Origin: a virus
DNA: 42,390 bases
Direction: 5' to 3' (one strand)
Virus record (IMG/VR): IMGVR_UViG_3300025666_000018
Span: 1 to 42,390 of that record
Position 1 is the stretch's first letter. Every line of letters starts with the position of its first letter. Below, piece after piece: positions 13,667-20,632 of the stretch. A model generated the notes under the pieces. It searched no databases. It worked only from the letters and a program-made list of their open reading frames with translations, and was not told where the DNA came from. Made by a program: the position numbers and the translations under genes.

Positions 13667-13800
13667 CAAAGGAGAGGCAGTTCAAGCTGTAGTTAGCACA
13701 CCACTGATAAGGGTGACTATACTGAAAAAGGGTTAAGATTAAGTATAGGTAAAATCAGGCTGACCAGTAACCCTGTAAGACCCAGAGCCTCTTCTTTTTT
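13667..13800 (+). ncRNA. Structured RNA with terminator-like end
   Basis: GAGAGGC (about 13672-13678) pairs with GCCTCTT (about 13787-13793), followed by a T-run ending at 13800. Inside, AGGGTT pairs with AACCCT (about 13727-13732 with 13769-13774). No ORF, no known family. Closed stem plus T-run suggest a discrete small RNA. Confidence 0.45.
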
Positions 13801-13874
13801 GGCGAAGTACCCAAGTGGTCTAAGGGAGCGGATTGCAACCCCGTTATTCGTTGGTTCGAATCCAACCTTCGCCT
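13801..13874 (+). tRNA. tRNA-Cys(GCA)
   Basis: Acceptor GGCGAAG pairs with CTTCGCC, discriminator T, anticodon loop TTGCAAC; one A-C mismatch closes the loop. Confidence 0.9.
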
Positions 13875-13927
13875 CAAATGAAACAAAGAATTAAGAATGT
13901 TATATAATCAACGTTATTAAAACAATA

Positions 13928-13948
13928 GCTCTTTGACATATTGGTATA
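13928..13948 (+). promoter_or_regulatory. boxA-like element 5 and processing-stem arm
   Basis: GCTCTTTGACATATTGGTA closely resembles rRNA leader boxA. Bases 13935-13948 are an exact reverse complement of 15034-15047, just after the last tRNA. Confidence 0.5.
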
Positions 13949-13960
13949 TTAAGAAACAGT

Positions 13961-14087
13961 AAGAGTGCTTACAGCAAATTTACAAACATTTGACTTTTAT
14001 TCAAACACGTTTACGCACTCTGGTCTTTTTAAGGATGCTTCCAGCAAATTTAACTTATACAATTAGGAAGTAAACAAGCAGCATCCT
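13961..14087 (+). ncRNA. Tandem pair of related stem-loops
   Basis: Two units 70 nt apart. Unit 1: AGAGTGC (13962-13968) with GCACTCT (14015-14021), then a T-run. Unit 2: AGGATGC (14032-14038) with GCATCCT (14081-14087). Both share GCTTnCAGCAAATTTA right after the 5' arm. The arms differ but stay paired, which is covariation. Could be a tandem ligand- or protein-binding RNA upstream of tRNA-Ala. Confidence 0.5.
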
Positions 14088-14096
14088 GTTATATTT

Positions 14097-14170
14097 GGGG
14101 GTATAGCTCAGTTGGCTAGAGCACTTGCCTTGCACGCAAGGGGTCGTGGGTTCGAATCCCTCTACCTCCA
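14097..14170 (+). tRNA. tRNA-Ala(TGC)
   Basis: Acceptor GGGGGTA pairs with TACCTCC (G3-U70), anticodon loop CTTGCAC. Confidence 0.93.
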
Positions 14171-14171
14171 C

Positions 14172-14614
14172 TAACTACCGTTTCCATAAACAAAACGATA
14201 AAATTATGGAACAATTAATTACATTTGTTCTAGGTGTTCTTTCAGTGGTTGCAGTCGCAGCTGTTGTGAGAGTGTTTGGGATGAAGAAGACAGTTGCCTT
14301 GATGATCGATGATCGGATAGACGACGTAACACAAGAACTACATGGTCGAATAGACATGGTAGAACGAGAACTAGAAGAGGTTGATAATAGGCTATATGAA
14401 TATATAGATCAGCTACACAGTAAACACGATGAAGATGTGGATAAGATTTATTCTTACATTGATTCAAGAACGGACAAAATGGCAGACGGCACTGCTAAAC
14501 ATATTGCCGATATAAACGCTAGATTTAATGACAATACAGCGTTTGTAGATCTACTTTCGCATAGAATAGAAGATCTAGAAAGTAAGTCATAAACAAACCC
14601 GGAAACGGTAGTTA
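14172..14614 (+). repeat. 14-bp inverted repeat enclosing a gene in the tRNA array
   Basis: TAACTACCGTTTCC at 14172-14185 and its exact complement at 14601-14614. The pair brackets the coding region 14206-14592, so in a common transcript the mRNA would be looped out by a 14-bp stem, possibly a processing signal. Confidence 0.65.
14206..14592 (+). CDS. Membrane-anchored coiled-coil protein within the tRNA array
   Basis: 128 residues from the ATG at 14206; the in-frame ATG at 14125 lies inside tRNA-Ala and is rejected. One N-terminal transmembrane helix (about 3-24: LITFVLGVLSVVAVAAVVRV) is followed by about 100 residues of charged heptad repeats rich in Asp, Ile and Arg, which would form a long cytoplasmic or periplasmic coiled coil. 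No enzyme motif. Such spanin- or scaffold-like layouts occur in phages, but no family is recognised. Flanked by a 14-bp inverted repeat. Confidence 0.68.
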   Translation: MEQLITFVLGVLSVVAVAAVVRVFGMKKTVALMIDDRIDDVTQELHGRIDMVERELEEVDNRLYEYIDQLHSKHDEDVDKIYSYIDSRTDKMADGTAKHIADINARFNDNTAFVDLLSHRIEDLESKS

Positions 14615-14622
14615 AAAAAATA

Positions 14623-14681
14623 GGGACTATAATCGAGCAGCTGGAATACTAGTTAGCATAAGACTAGGATTTAAGTCCCCA
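14623..14681 (+). ncRNA. Small closed-stem RNA between inverted repeat and tRNA-Thr
   Basis: GGGACT at the start pairs with AGTCCC at the end; CTAGT/ACTAG forms an inner hairpin with a loop containing GCATAAG. About 60 nt, similar in plan to the element at 12653 but shorter. No family recognised. Confidence 0.35.
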
Positions 14682-14684
14682 TTT

Positions 14685-14758
14685 GCCTCAATAGCTCAGT
14701 TGGCCAGAGCAGCTGATTTGTAATCAGCAGGTCGTGGGTTCGAATCCCTCTTGAGGCT
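14685..14758 (+). tRNA. tRNA-Thr(TGT)
   Basis: Acceptor GCCTCAA pairs with TTGAGGC, anticodon loop TTTGTAA. Confidence 0.92.
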
Positions 14759-14765
14759 CACATAT

Positions 14766-14839
14766 AGCGGGGTGGTAGCAGTTGGTAGCTCGCGAGCCTC
14801 ATAAGCTCGAGGTCGGCGGTTCGAGTCCGTCTCCCGCAA
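14766..14839 (+). tRNA. tRNA-Met(CAT), probable initiator
   Basis: The body GCGGGGTGGTAGCAGTTGG is very close to bacterial initiator tRNA. Position 1 (A) does not pair with position 72 (A), the initiator hallmark. Anticodon loop CTCATAA. The anticodon stem lacks the usual three G-C pairs. Confidence 0.8.
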
Positions 14840-14863
14840 CCAATGAGATATAAGTCTCAACAC

Positions 14864-14948
14864 AGAGGAGTGCCAGAGCGGTCGAATGGATCGGTCTTGA
14901 AAACCGACGTACGGCAACGTACCGGGGGTTCGAATCCCTCCTCCTCTG
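14864..14948 (+). tRNA. tRNA-Ser(TGA)
   Basis: Acceptor AGAGGAG pairs with CTCCTCT, discriminator G, anticodon loop CTTGAAA, variable arm GTACGGCAACGTAC. Confidence 0.92.
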
Positions 14949-14954
14949 CTAAAC

Positions 14955-15028
14955 AGTCCAGTAGCTCAGCTGGTTAGAGTGCCGCCCTGTCACGGCGGAG
15001 GTCGCGGGTTCGAGTCCCGTCTGGACTG
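14955..15028 (+). tRNA. tRNA-Asp(GTC)
   Basis: Acceptor AGTCCAG pairs with CTGGACT, discriminator G, anticodon loop CTGTCAC with a GC-rich stem. Last tRNA of the array. Confidence 0.93.
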
Positions 15029-15033
15029 CAATT

Positions 15034-15047
15034 TATACCAATATGTC
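15034..15047 (+). repeat. 3' arm of the array's long-range stem
   Basis: TATACCAATATGTC, exact reverse complement of 13935-13948 (boxA-like element 5). Together they would enclose tRNA-Ala through tRNA-Asp, as rRNA processing stems do. Confidence 0.55.
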
Positions 15048-15049
15048 TT

Positions 15050-15345
15050 GAAACATAACCTTAATTGGTTATATAAAGAACGGTTCTTGAAACAGTAATA
15101 CACAAAAGCTGTGAATAGAATTTTACCGAGGGTTTAGGAATGGCTCCAGAGCAGAGCGTCACAATTGTCCCTATAAACAAAAGACGTAGATGCTTGGTTA
15201 GTAGGCAGAGTGAGCAATGACTGCCGATTTACCCTAAAAATGTTCTAGTGGGAAACCGGTTCCCTGTGAAAATCAAACTAAATTCAGGGCCTCACGACGG
15301 CGAGGCGGCAAGGAGAGTTCGGTTCGGTAAACTGGCTCTCCTTTT
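15050..15345 (+). ncRNA. Large structured RNA ending in a terminator
   Basis: About 300 nt without an ORF between tRNA-Asp and serA. Hairpins include AACC/GGTT (15057-15070), AAGAAC/GGTTCTT (about 15077-15089), GGCAG/CTGCC (about 15204-15225), GGGAA/TTCCC (about 15251-15265) and GCCTC/GAGGC (about 15290-15307). GGAGAG/CTCTCC plus TTTTTT at about 15311-15347 acts as an intrinsic terminator. Not RNase P, tmRNA, 6S or a group I intron by the conserved cores I can check. A discrete unknown phage RNA is likely. Confidence 0.5.
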
Positions 15346-15399
15346 TTATGTTTGAAACTTTGTCTAAATTTAGCATAAAACAGTTAAACAACTTTAAAG

Positions 15400-16290
15400 A
15401 TGAATATACTTGCAAATGATGGTTTACATGAACTGGCAATTAATAAATTAGAAGAGCTAGGACATAAGGTCTTCACAGAACATGTTGAGCAGAAAGACTT
15501 GGCAGTCTGGATTAATGAGAATGAGATTGAAGCACTCTTTGTACGCTCAGCGACTAAAGTTAGAGAAGATCTAATCAAGAACTGTCCTAATTTAAAGTAT
15601 ATTGGCCGTGCTGGTGTGGGCCTAGATAATATCGACGTCGACCATGCTCAAGAGCAGGGTCGACATGTCTTTAACACACCAAAAGCAAGTTCAAGATCAG
15701 TGGCTGAACTGGTGATGACTTACATCTATGACTGGAGTCGTAGAGTAGGGCCGGCAAACTACATGATGAGCAACGCTGCGTTCAATGATGTTAAAAAAGG
15801 CATCTCAAGAATCTCGTATGAAGTCCAAGGTAAAACTCTAGGTGTTATTGGCTTTGGCAATATAGGTCAAACGGTGGCCAAGCTAGCTGAAGCAAACGGT
15901 ATGGATATTTTAGTATATGATCCGAATGTAGACTGTAAATGGTCAACTTCAATGGAGACACTCTTGATCGAGTCTGACTTTATTACAGTACATATTGGTG
16001 GCAAAGCTGAAGTGCTTAAGGCTGCTGATTTTGAGATGACAAAACCAAGTGCTGTTGTGATTAACACTTCTCGTGGTGGCTGTGTCAACGAAGAAGATCT
16101 ACTTAATGCTATCAAAGAAAAGCAACTTGCCGGAGCATGTCTGGATGTTTTCACGAATGAACCTGAGCCAGATCGTAGACTCTTAAACAATTCAAGAGTG
16201 ATTGCAACACCACATATCGGTGGCTCAACCAACGAGGCTCAGGTTAAAATTGGACTTGAACTAGTAAGTCAGCTTGAGGAATTAGCATAA
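15400..16290 (+). CDS. serA: D-3-phosphoglycerate dehydrogenase-like 2-hydroxyacid dehydrogenase
   Basis: 296 residues, the catalytic core length without the C-terminal ACT domain. The NAD-binding loop GFGNIG lies at 151-156 and the active-site residues are in place: Arg225 in NTSRGG, Glu254 in FTNEP and His272 in TPHIGGST. IGRAGVGLDNIDV (68-80) is typical of the SerA branch. It should oxidise 3-phosphoglycerate, the first step to serine; another 2-hydroxyacid substrate is possible. Without a regulatory domain it should escape serine feedback. Its 5' region (15352-15399) contains TTTGAAACTTTG, resembling the second-type promoter. An unusual gene for a phage. Confidence 0.88.
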   Translation: MNILANDGLHELAINKLEELGHKVFTEHVEQKDLAVWINENEIEALFVRSATKVREDLIKNCPNLKYIGRAGVGLDNIDVDHAQEQGRHVFNTPKASSRSVAELVMTYIYDWSRRVGPANYMMSNAAFNDVKKGISRISYEVQGKTLGVIGFGNIGQTVAKLAEANGMDILVYDPNVDCKWSTSMETLLIESDFITVHIGGKAEVLKAADFEMTKPSAVVINTSRGGCVNEEDLLNAIKEKQLAGACLDVFTNEPEPDRRLLNNSRVIATPHIGGSTNEAQVKIGLELVSQLEELA

Positions 16291-16337
16291 AGAAGGGCTC
16301 AGCTAGGATATATAGTAGAAATAGACGATCTACTTAT

Positions 16338-16646
16338 ATGAAATCAAAATGGTTTTTTGGCTGGGAGAACATTAAATGGTTCATCCGTGAAATTAGAAGC
16401 TTATATAGCGGTGAAGATTCTTTCTTCTCAAAGAAAAGAATTGAGTCTGGGATAGCATTTATTGTTGGCCAATGGGGTATGATCTATTTCTTAACTAAGA
16501 ACATCAACTCTTTGACAGCTTCAGATATTGTACTATGGGCTGGTGTAGAGTTTGCAATCGCGGGCTATATGGTTAATGCGATCCAGAAGGAGAAGAAAGA
16601 GAATGCTAAGACTCCAAAAGAGTTCTTAGAGGAGAACGAAGACTAA
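16338..16646 (+). CDS. Small membrane protein, possible holin
   Basis: 102 residues. A basic, aromatic N-terminus (MKSKWFFGWENIKWF) is followed by two hydrophobic helices (about 38-54 IAFIVGQWGMIYFLT and 62-82 SDIVLWAGVEFAIAGYMV) and a charged Lys/Glu tail. Size, two spans and a charged C-terminus suit a holin or another small phage inner-membrane protein. No lysis enzyme lies next to it, so the role is uncertain. Confidence 0.6.
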   Translation: MKSKWFFGWENIKWFIREIRSLYSGEDSFFSKKRIESGIAFIVGQWGMIYFLTKNINSLTASDIVLWAGVEFAIAGYMVNAIQKEKKENAKTPKEFLEENED

Positions 16647-16676
16647 GATTGTTAATAACTTTTTGCAAAATAATTG

Positions 16677-16725
16677 GCCTGACATTTTTTTATGTCAGGC
16701 TTTTTTATTATATTTACACTGTACT
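16677..16725 (+). promoter_or_regulatory. Composite terminator-promoter P5
   Basis: A hairpin, GCCTGACAT (16677-16685) with ATGTCAGGC (16692-16700), has a six-T loop and a TTTTTT tail, followed at once by -7 box TATATTTA (16709-16716) and CACTGTA. The T-rich loop falls where the -33 box is expected. Identical over about 45 bp to P8. Confidence 0.8.
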
Positions 16726-16738
16726 TAAAAACAAAGAC

Positions 16739-17131
16739 ATGACAAAAATACCAAAGATCTACAAGCACGGCATTGAAATTACAAAACCTTGGTCACAAGA
16801 GATGTATGACTATAATGACAATATCAGAGCTCATATGATTAAAGAGACTAAGTCTGCAATCAACACACTTCAAGATGAAGCCACTGCTAATAAGCTAGCA
16901 AAGATTATTAATCCTTATGGTTATGGTGAAGGTTATAACTTAGCCAGTATGAAGGCTGATATGTTAAAGAACGCTGATAACTTTGAAAACTACTGGTTAG
17001 CAGAGATCTGGGACGAACTAATCGACGCTGAGTTTGTAATGCCAAACTTTGGCGAGGGCAACGAGGTCTTTCACATCATTGGCTTTGAATCTCGTGAAGA
17101 AATCTTAGAACTACGTAAAAAATTCGCATAA
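16739..17131 (+). CDS. Hypothetical phage protein
   Basis: 130 residues from the ATG at 16739. The longer frame back to 16649 runs through promoter P5 and its hairpin, so the later start is chosen. Helical, with an acidic, aromatic middle (NYWLAEIWDELIDAEFV) and an FHIIGFESREEILELRKKFA end. No motif recognised. The stop overlaps the next ATG (TAATG). Confidence 0.68.
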   Translation: MTKIPKIYKHGIEITKPWSQEMYDYNDNIRAHMIKETKSAINTLQDEATANKLAKIINPYGYGEGYNLASMKADMLKNADNFENYWLAEIWDELIDAEFVMPNFGEGNEVFHIIGFESREEILELRKKFA

Positions 17132-17346
17132 TGATAAGAGAAAAACAACCACAATCAGAGATTGTAATTGACCTAACAGGTCCAGATGGAAATGCATTCG
17201 CACTTTTAGGAATGGCTAGAAAATTTGCTAAGCAATTAGGAATACCACACCAACCAATTGAAGATGATATGATGTCCGGTGATTATGAACACTTAATCCA
17301 AGTCTTTGATCGTGAATTCGGTAACTTTGTAATCTTAGAGCGATGA
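17131..17346 (+). CDS. Small hypothetical protein
   Basis: 71 residues. The pattern IVIDLTGPDGNAFALLGMAR, a strand, a Gly-turn and a helix, then a FDREFGNFVILER end, recurs in small phage proteins of unknown role. Translationally coupled to the preceding gene. Confidence 0.65.
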   Translation: MIREKQPQSEIVIDLTGPDGNAFALLGMARKFAKQLGIPHQPIEDDMMSGDYEHLIQVFDREFGNFVILER

Positions 17347-17354
17347 TAATATTT

Positions 17355-17477
17355 ATGGAACAAACTTTGGCAATTATTGCCAACCAGAACAAGGCTTTCT
17401 TTCAAGGCCTGGTAAAACAAGGCGAGGTTAGAGAGACTGAAGCCGGCCAAAAATATTTAAGGATTAAAGACAAATAA
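17355..17477 (+). CDS. 40-residue hypothetical protein
   Basis: ATG at 17355, TAA at 17475-17477; helical MEQTLAIIANQNKAFFQG start, ends in KYLRIKDK. It fills the gap between the previous gene and DNA ligase without overlap. Supported by position and reasonable codon use only. Confidence 0.5.
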   Translation: MEQTLAIIANQNKAFFQGLVKQGEVRETEAGQKYLRIKDK

Positions 17478-17479
17478 AG

Positions 17480-18775
17480 ATGACAGTATTAGACAAGGTA
17501 CAAGAGTTTGTAGATGCTTCTAATCTAACCAACTCAAACTCAGACAAGCTTAACGTAATCAAGCACTTTAGCACCGACGTAGAAGTGATGAAGATGTTGA
17601 GATATGTCTATCACCCAACTAAACAGTTCTATGTAACCTCAGACAACTGTAAGAAGCGTTCTGAGCTCATCAGCTATGGTTACAAAGATATATTTACACT
17701 CTTAGATGACCTTGCAACCAGGTTCATCACAGGCCACACAGCAATTGCAGCCGTGAATGGCTTCGTGAGTGCTAATCCGCGCCATGCAGATCTAATCTGG
17801 AACATTCTAGACCGTAATCTAAAGACGCGTTCGACAACCTCAATGATTAACAAGATTGTACCAGGCTTAATCCCAACCTTTGATGTGGCCTTGGCTAAGG
17901 CTTATGATGAGAAGACTCAGAAGAAAGTAAACTGGAACGATGGTTGGTATATGAGCCGTAAATTGGATGGAGTACGTTGTGTCTGTGTAATCGACGAGAC
18001 TGGTGCCATCAATTTCTACAGCCGCCAAGGTAAAGAGTTTGAAACCCTAGACAACGTGCGTAAAGCACTTGAGCCATATGGTCTACGTAAGATTGTACTA
18101 GACGGTGAGATCTGTATGGTAGACGCAGAGGGCAACGAGAACTTTCAAGGCATTATGAAGGAGATCAAGCGTAAGGACCACACAATTCAGAATCCAAAGT
18201 TCTTGGCCTTTGATATTTTACACCAAGATGAATTCGAGAGCTGTACCTCAGAGCGTACCTTTTCAGAGCGCCAAGAAGAGCTCGAGCTCTTTGTTGATAC
18301 TTATGACACTGCTGGTATTATCGAACATGTGGCGCAGATCAGAGTTGAATCTGACCAAGATCTACAAGACTACGTGGATCTCGCTAGCAAATCTGGCTGG
18401 GAAGGCCTAATGCTACGTAAAGATGTGGTCTACCAAGGCAAACGCAGCACGGATGTCTTAAAGGTTAAGAAATTCCATGATGCTGAATATACCGTAGTTG
18501 CAGTTGAGAGTGATCTACACCGAGTTGTAGTCGACGGTCAAGAGGTAGAAGAAGAGATGCTCAGTCACGTGATTGTGGAACACCGTGGCAACCAGGTTCG
18601 AGTAGGCAGTGGTTTCAACCACGAACAGCGTAGAATGTATCACAGCAACCCTGAGCGTATTCTGAACAAGACGATCACGGTACAATACTTTGAAGAGAGT
18701 CAGAACAAGAACGGCGAGTACTCGTTAAGGTTTCCTGTGGTTAAGGCAATCTATGAAAATGGCCGAGATTTTTAA
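17480..18775 (+). CDS. ATP-dependent DNA ligase
   Basis: 431 residues. Nucleotidyltransferase motif I is SRKLDGVR with Lys161 as the AMP-accepting residue. Motif III-like AFDIL, motif IV EGLMLR and motif V LKVKKF follow in order, then an OB-fold C-terminal part ending near residue 431. The first 140 residues are a helical N-terminal domain of the kind found in several large-phage ligases. It seals nicks during replication or repair. Followed by promoter P6. Confidence 0.93.
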   Translation: MTVLDKVQEFVDASNLTNSNSDKLNVIKHFSTDVEVMKMLRYVYHPTKQFYVTSDNCKKRSELISYGYKDIFTLLDDLATRFITGHTAIAAVNGFVSANPRHADLIWNILDRNLKTRSTTSMINKIVPGLIPTFDVALAKAYDEKTQKKVNWNDGWYMSRKLDGVRCVCVIDETGAINFYSRQGKEFETLDNVRKALEPYGLRKIVLDGEICMVDAEGNENFQGIMKEIKRKDHTIQNPKFLAFDILHQDEFESCTSERTFSERQEELELFVDTYDTAGIIEHVAQIRVESDQDLQDYVDLASKSGWEGLMLRKDVVYQGKRSTDVLKVKKFHDAEYTVVAVESDLHRVVVDGQEVEEEMLSHVIVEHRGNQVRVGSGFNHEQRRMYHSNPERILNKTITVQYFEESQNKNGEYSLRFPVVKAIYENGRDF

Positions 18776-18794
18776 CAAAATAATTGCAAAAAAG

Positions 18795-18834
18795 TTTTCT
18801 AGTGTCAATCTTTTTGTTTATATTTACACTGTAA
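18795..18834 (+). promoter_or_regulatory. Promoter P6
   Basis: TTTTC, TAGTGTCAATC, -7 box TATATTTA at 18819-18826, CACTGTAAT. Simple (no hairpin) version of the repeated promoter, just after the ligase stop. Confidence 0.78.
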
Positions 18835-18849
18835 TTAAAAACAAACAAT

Positions 18850-19152
18850 ATGAAAACATTTAAAGATTTAGTATTCAGTAAAAAGAGAATCCATACTGGT
18901 GGTATTAACAGCCGAACAGACTTTGACAATGGATTTTCAATTAGTGTAATCGCAGGTGGGTTGGCTTACAGTACACCACGTGAAGATAAGGATAGTCCTG
19001 ATGACTTTGCTTCATTTGAGGTAGCAGTATTTGCTCCTGATGGTGAGTTTACACGTGAATTCTTCCCTGAAGATCATAATGATGATGTTTTGGGATGGCA
19101 AGATCGAGGTCAAATCAACGCTATAATGTTATTAATCCAATCTAAAGGCTAA
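18850..19152 (+). CDS. Small acidic hypothetical protein
   Basis: 100 residues. Begins MKTFKDLVFSKK, then a beta-rich body with SISVIAGG and an FEVAVFAPDGEFTREFF stretch; strongly acidic. The size and promoter-led position suit an early host-takeover protein. No family recognised. Confidence 0.65.
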   Translation: MKTFKDLVFSKKRIHTGGINSRTDFDNGFSISVIAGGLAYSTPREDKDSPDDFASFEVAVFAPDGEFTREFFPEDHNDDVLGWQDRGQINAIMLLIQSKG

Positions 19153-19175
19153 TTAAATTTTAAAAATAATTAACG

Positions 19176-19220
19176 CGAGATTTTTTAGTCTCGGGTTTTT
19201 TGCTTATATTAGTACTATAA
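19176..19220 (+). promoter_or_regulatory. Composite terminator-promoter P7
   Basis: CGAGA (19176-19180) pairs with TCTCG (19189-19193), T-rich loop, TTTTTT tail, then -7 box TATATTAG at 19205-19212 and TACTATAAT. The stem sequence differs from P5 and P10 but the layout is the same. Confidence 0.7.
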
Positions 19221-19236
19221 TTAAAAAACAAGCACA

Positions 19237-19614
19237 ATGGCAACACGTAGCAGAATCGGAATCGTAAAAGAAAATGGCACAGTGGAATCAATCTACTGTC
19301 ACTGGGATGGCTACCCAGAAAACAACGGCCAACTCCTATTAGACAACTATGACTATGAGATGGCACAAGGGCTAATTGAACTTGGTGATATTTCATCTTT
19401 AGGTAAATCACCAGATCACACTGAAGCATACTGCCGAGATCGCGGTGAAGAGTACAGAGACCCTAGATTTGATGAGTCGATGGATGCTTTCTTTGAGAGC
19501 GACATTGAAGAGTATGGCTACTTAATCACACCAGATGGTGAATGGTATATGAAGTCAGCAAACAGCTACAATAATGATTATATGCCATTAGGATATTATT
19601 TTGCAGAAGCTTAA
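19237..19614 (+). CDS. Conserved phage protein (YCHWDGYP family type)
   Basis: 125 residues. MATRSRIGIVKENGTVESIYCHWDGYP is the hallmark opening of a small protein family found in many unrelated phages; the YCHWDGYP-NG core and the acidic, aromatic C-terminus are intact. Function unknown. Led by composite promoter P7. Confidence 0.75.
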   Translation: MATRSRIGIVKENGTVESIYCHWDGYPENNGQLLLDNYDYEMAQGLIELGDISSLGKSPDHTEAYCRDRGEEYRDPRFDESMDAFFESDIEEYGYLITPDGEWYMKSANSYNNDYMPLGYYFAEA

Positions 19615-19632
19615 ACGTTAAAATAAATCAAC

Positions 19633-19962
19633 ATGAACAAAGGAATTATTGGCCTAGTGGCCATCGTAGCAATCGCAATTATTGGCTTTGAGATAGCCAG
19701 TTTTACCAACAAAGAAACTGTTAAGACCGCTGTAACCGACAAGGAACGCATTGTCAAAAAGAGTGGTGAGAGCATCGAATCTTACTACCTCATTTATACG
19801 GAGGCTGGCACTTTTAAACTAGAAGACGAACTATTGTATGGTAACTTTAACTCAAGTGACTGGTATGGTAAGATCAAACCTGACAGCACATATGAATTTA
19901 CCACAATCGGTTTTCGTATTGGTTTTTTAAGTGAGTACCCTAACATTGTAGAATTCAAATAA
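19633..19962 (+). CDS. Membrane-anchored phage protein
   Basis: 109 residues. One N-terminal helix (about 4-25) anchors an outer domain with VKTAVTDKERIVKK, SYYLIYTEAGTFKLEDELLYG, NSSDWYGKI and a YPNIVEF end, a layout shared by small membrane proteins of phages and bacteria (DUF1523-like by memory). Function unknown. Confidence 0.7.
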   Translation: MNKGIIGLVAIVAIAIIGFEIASFTNKETVKTAVTDKERIVKKSGESIESYYLIYTEAGTFKLEDELLYGNFNSSDWYGKIKPDSTYEFTTIGFRIGFLSEYPNIVEFK

Positions 19963-19963
19963 G

Positions 19964-20185
19964 ATGAAAACAAATACAACACAAGAATTTAGGTTAAATC
20001 CCAATGAAGTCAAGGACATTTTAGTAAGACATCTAATGAAGTCGGGTCATATTAAGGGTGATGTCGATATGGATAAGGTCGCAATGTCGGATCTTACAAA
20101 GACTAGAACTGAACCCGGGGGAGATCCTCACGACGCATATTACATAGAATATTTTGATGGACTTAAAATTACAATCTATGAGTAA
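19964..20185 (+). CDS. Small hypothetical protein
   Basis: 73 residues, starting 2 bp after the previous stop. Helical N-terminus with FRLNPNEVKDILVRHL, acidic middle, beta-strand end YYIEYFDGLKITIYE. The layout resembles small phage DNA- or RNA-associated proteins, but no motif is diagnostic. Overlaps the next start by 8 bp. Confidence 0.65.
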   Translation: MKTNTTQEFRLNPNEVKDILVRHLMKSGHIKGDVDMDKVAMSDLTKTRTEPGGDPHDAYYIEYFDGLKITIYE

Positions 20186-20627
20186 AAAGAAACACAACCC
20201 AGTAGAGGCTTTAAAGAAGGCCTTTGAAGAAGTGGTAAACGATCCTGAGTTACAAGGAAACTATGATCGATTCAAGAGTGCGTTAAAAAGGGCCAAGAAT
20301 GAACATAATGAGCTTGTACCGGTGGTTAATAGAAACCTTGACGAGATTCTTACCTTGAAGGAATCCATCCTAAACTTGGCAATGCTTGGTATTATCTCAA
20401 CAGAGGCCAGAGACAGGGTCCTTCAGCTAGAGGCTGACAATGAAGACATGATTCACATGATTGAGCGCTATAAATCTGAGATCGATGAAAACCAGGCCTT
20501 AATCGAAAAGTATGACAGCTTGAATGACCATAAACTTTTTGTCTGGTGGCAGGCCCTGGTTGCCGTAGATCCAGAAACCCAGCCTTGGTTTAAGTGGAAA
20601 GAAACTTTTAAAGATAAAATTATATAA
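20178..20627 (+). CDS. Coiled-coil hypothetical protein
   Basis: 149 residues from the ATG at 20178, preferred over one at 20154 that lies deeper in the preceding gene. Long charged helices (about 10-120, with heptads around LKRAKNEHNELVP and LEADNEDMIHMIE) and a Trp-rich tail (VWWQALVAVDPETQPWFKW). Could be a scaffold or a partner of the adjacent small proteins. No family recognised. Confidence 0.62.
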   Translation: MSKKKHNPVEALKKAFEEVVNDPELQGNYDRFKSALKRAKNEHNELVPVVNRNLDEILTLKESILNLAMLGIISTEARDRVLQLEADNEDMIHMIERYKSEIDENQALIEKYDSLNDHKLFVWWQALVAVDPETQPWFKWKETFKDKII

Positions 20628-20632
20628 AAGAT

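Noticed and set aside
13458-13736. Plus-strand ORF overlapping tRNA-Ile, tRNA-Met and tRNA-His
   Set aside because: Runs through three mature tRNAs, so it is not a gene.
15050-15345. RNase P RNA or group I intron
   Set aside because: The conserved RNase P cores and the P7 core of group I introns are not found.
16649-16738. Upstream extension of the gene starting at 16739
   Set aside because: It would translate through the composite terminator-promoter P5; the ATG at 16739 lies just downstream of that promoter.
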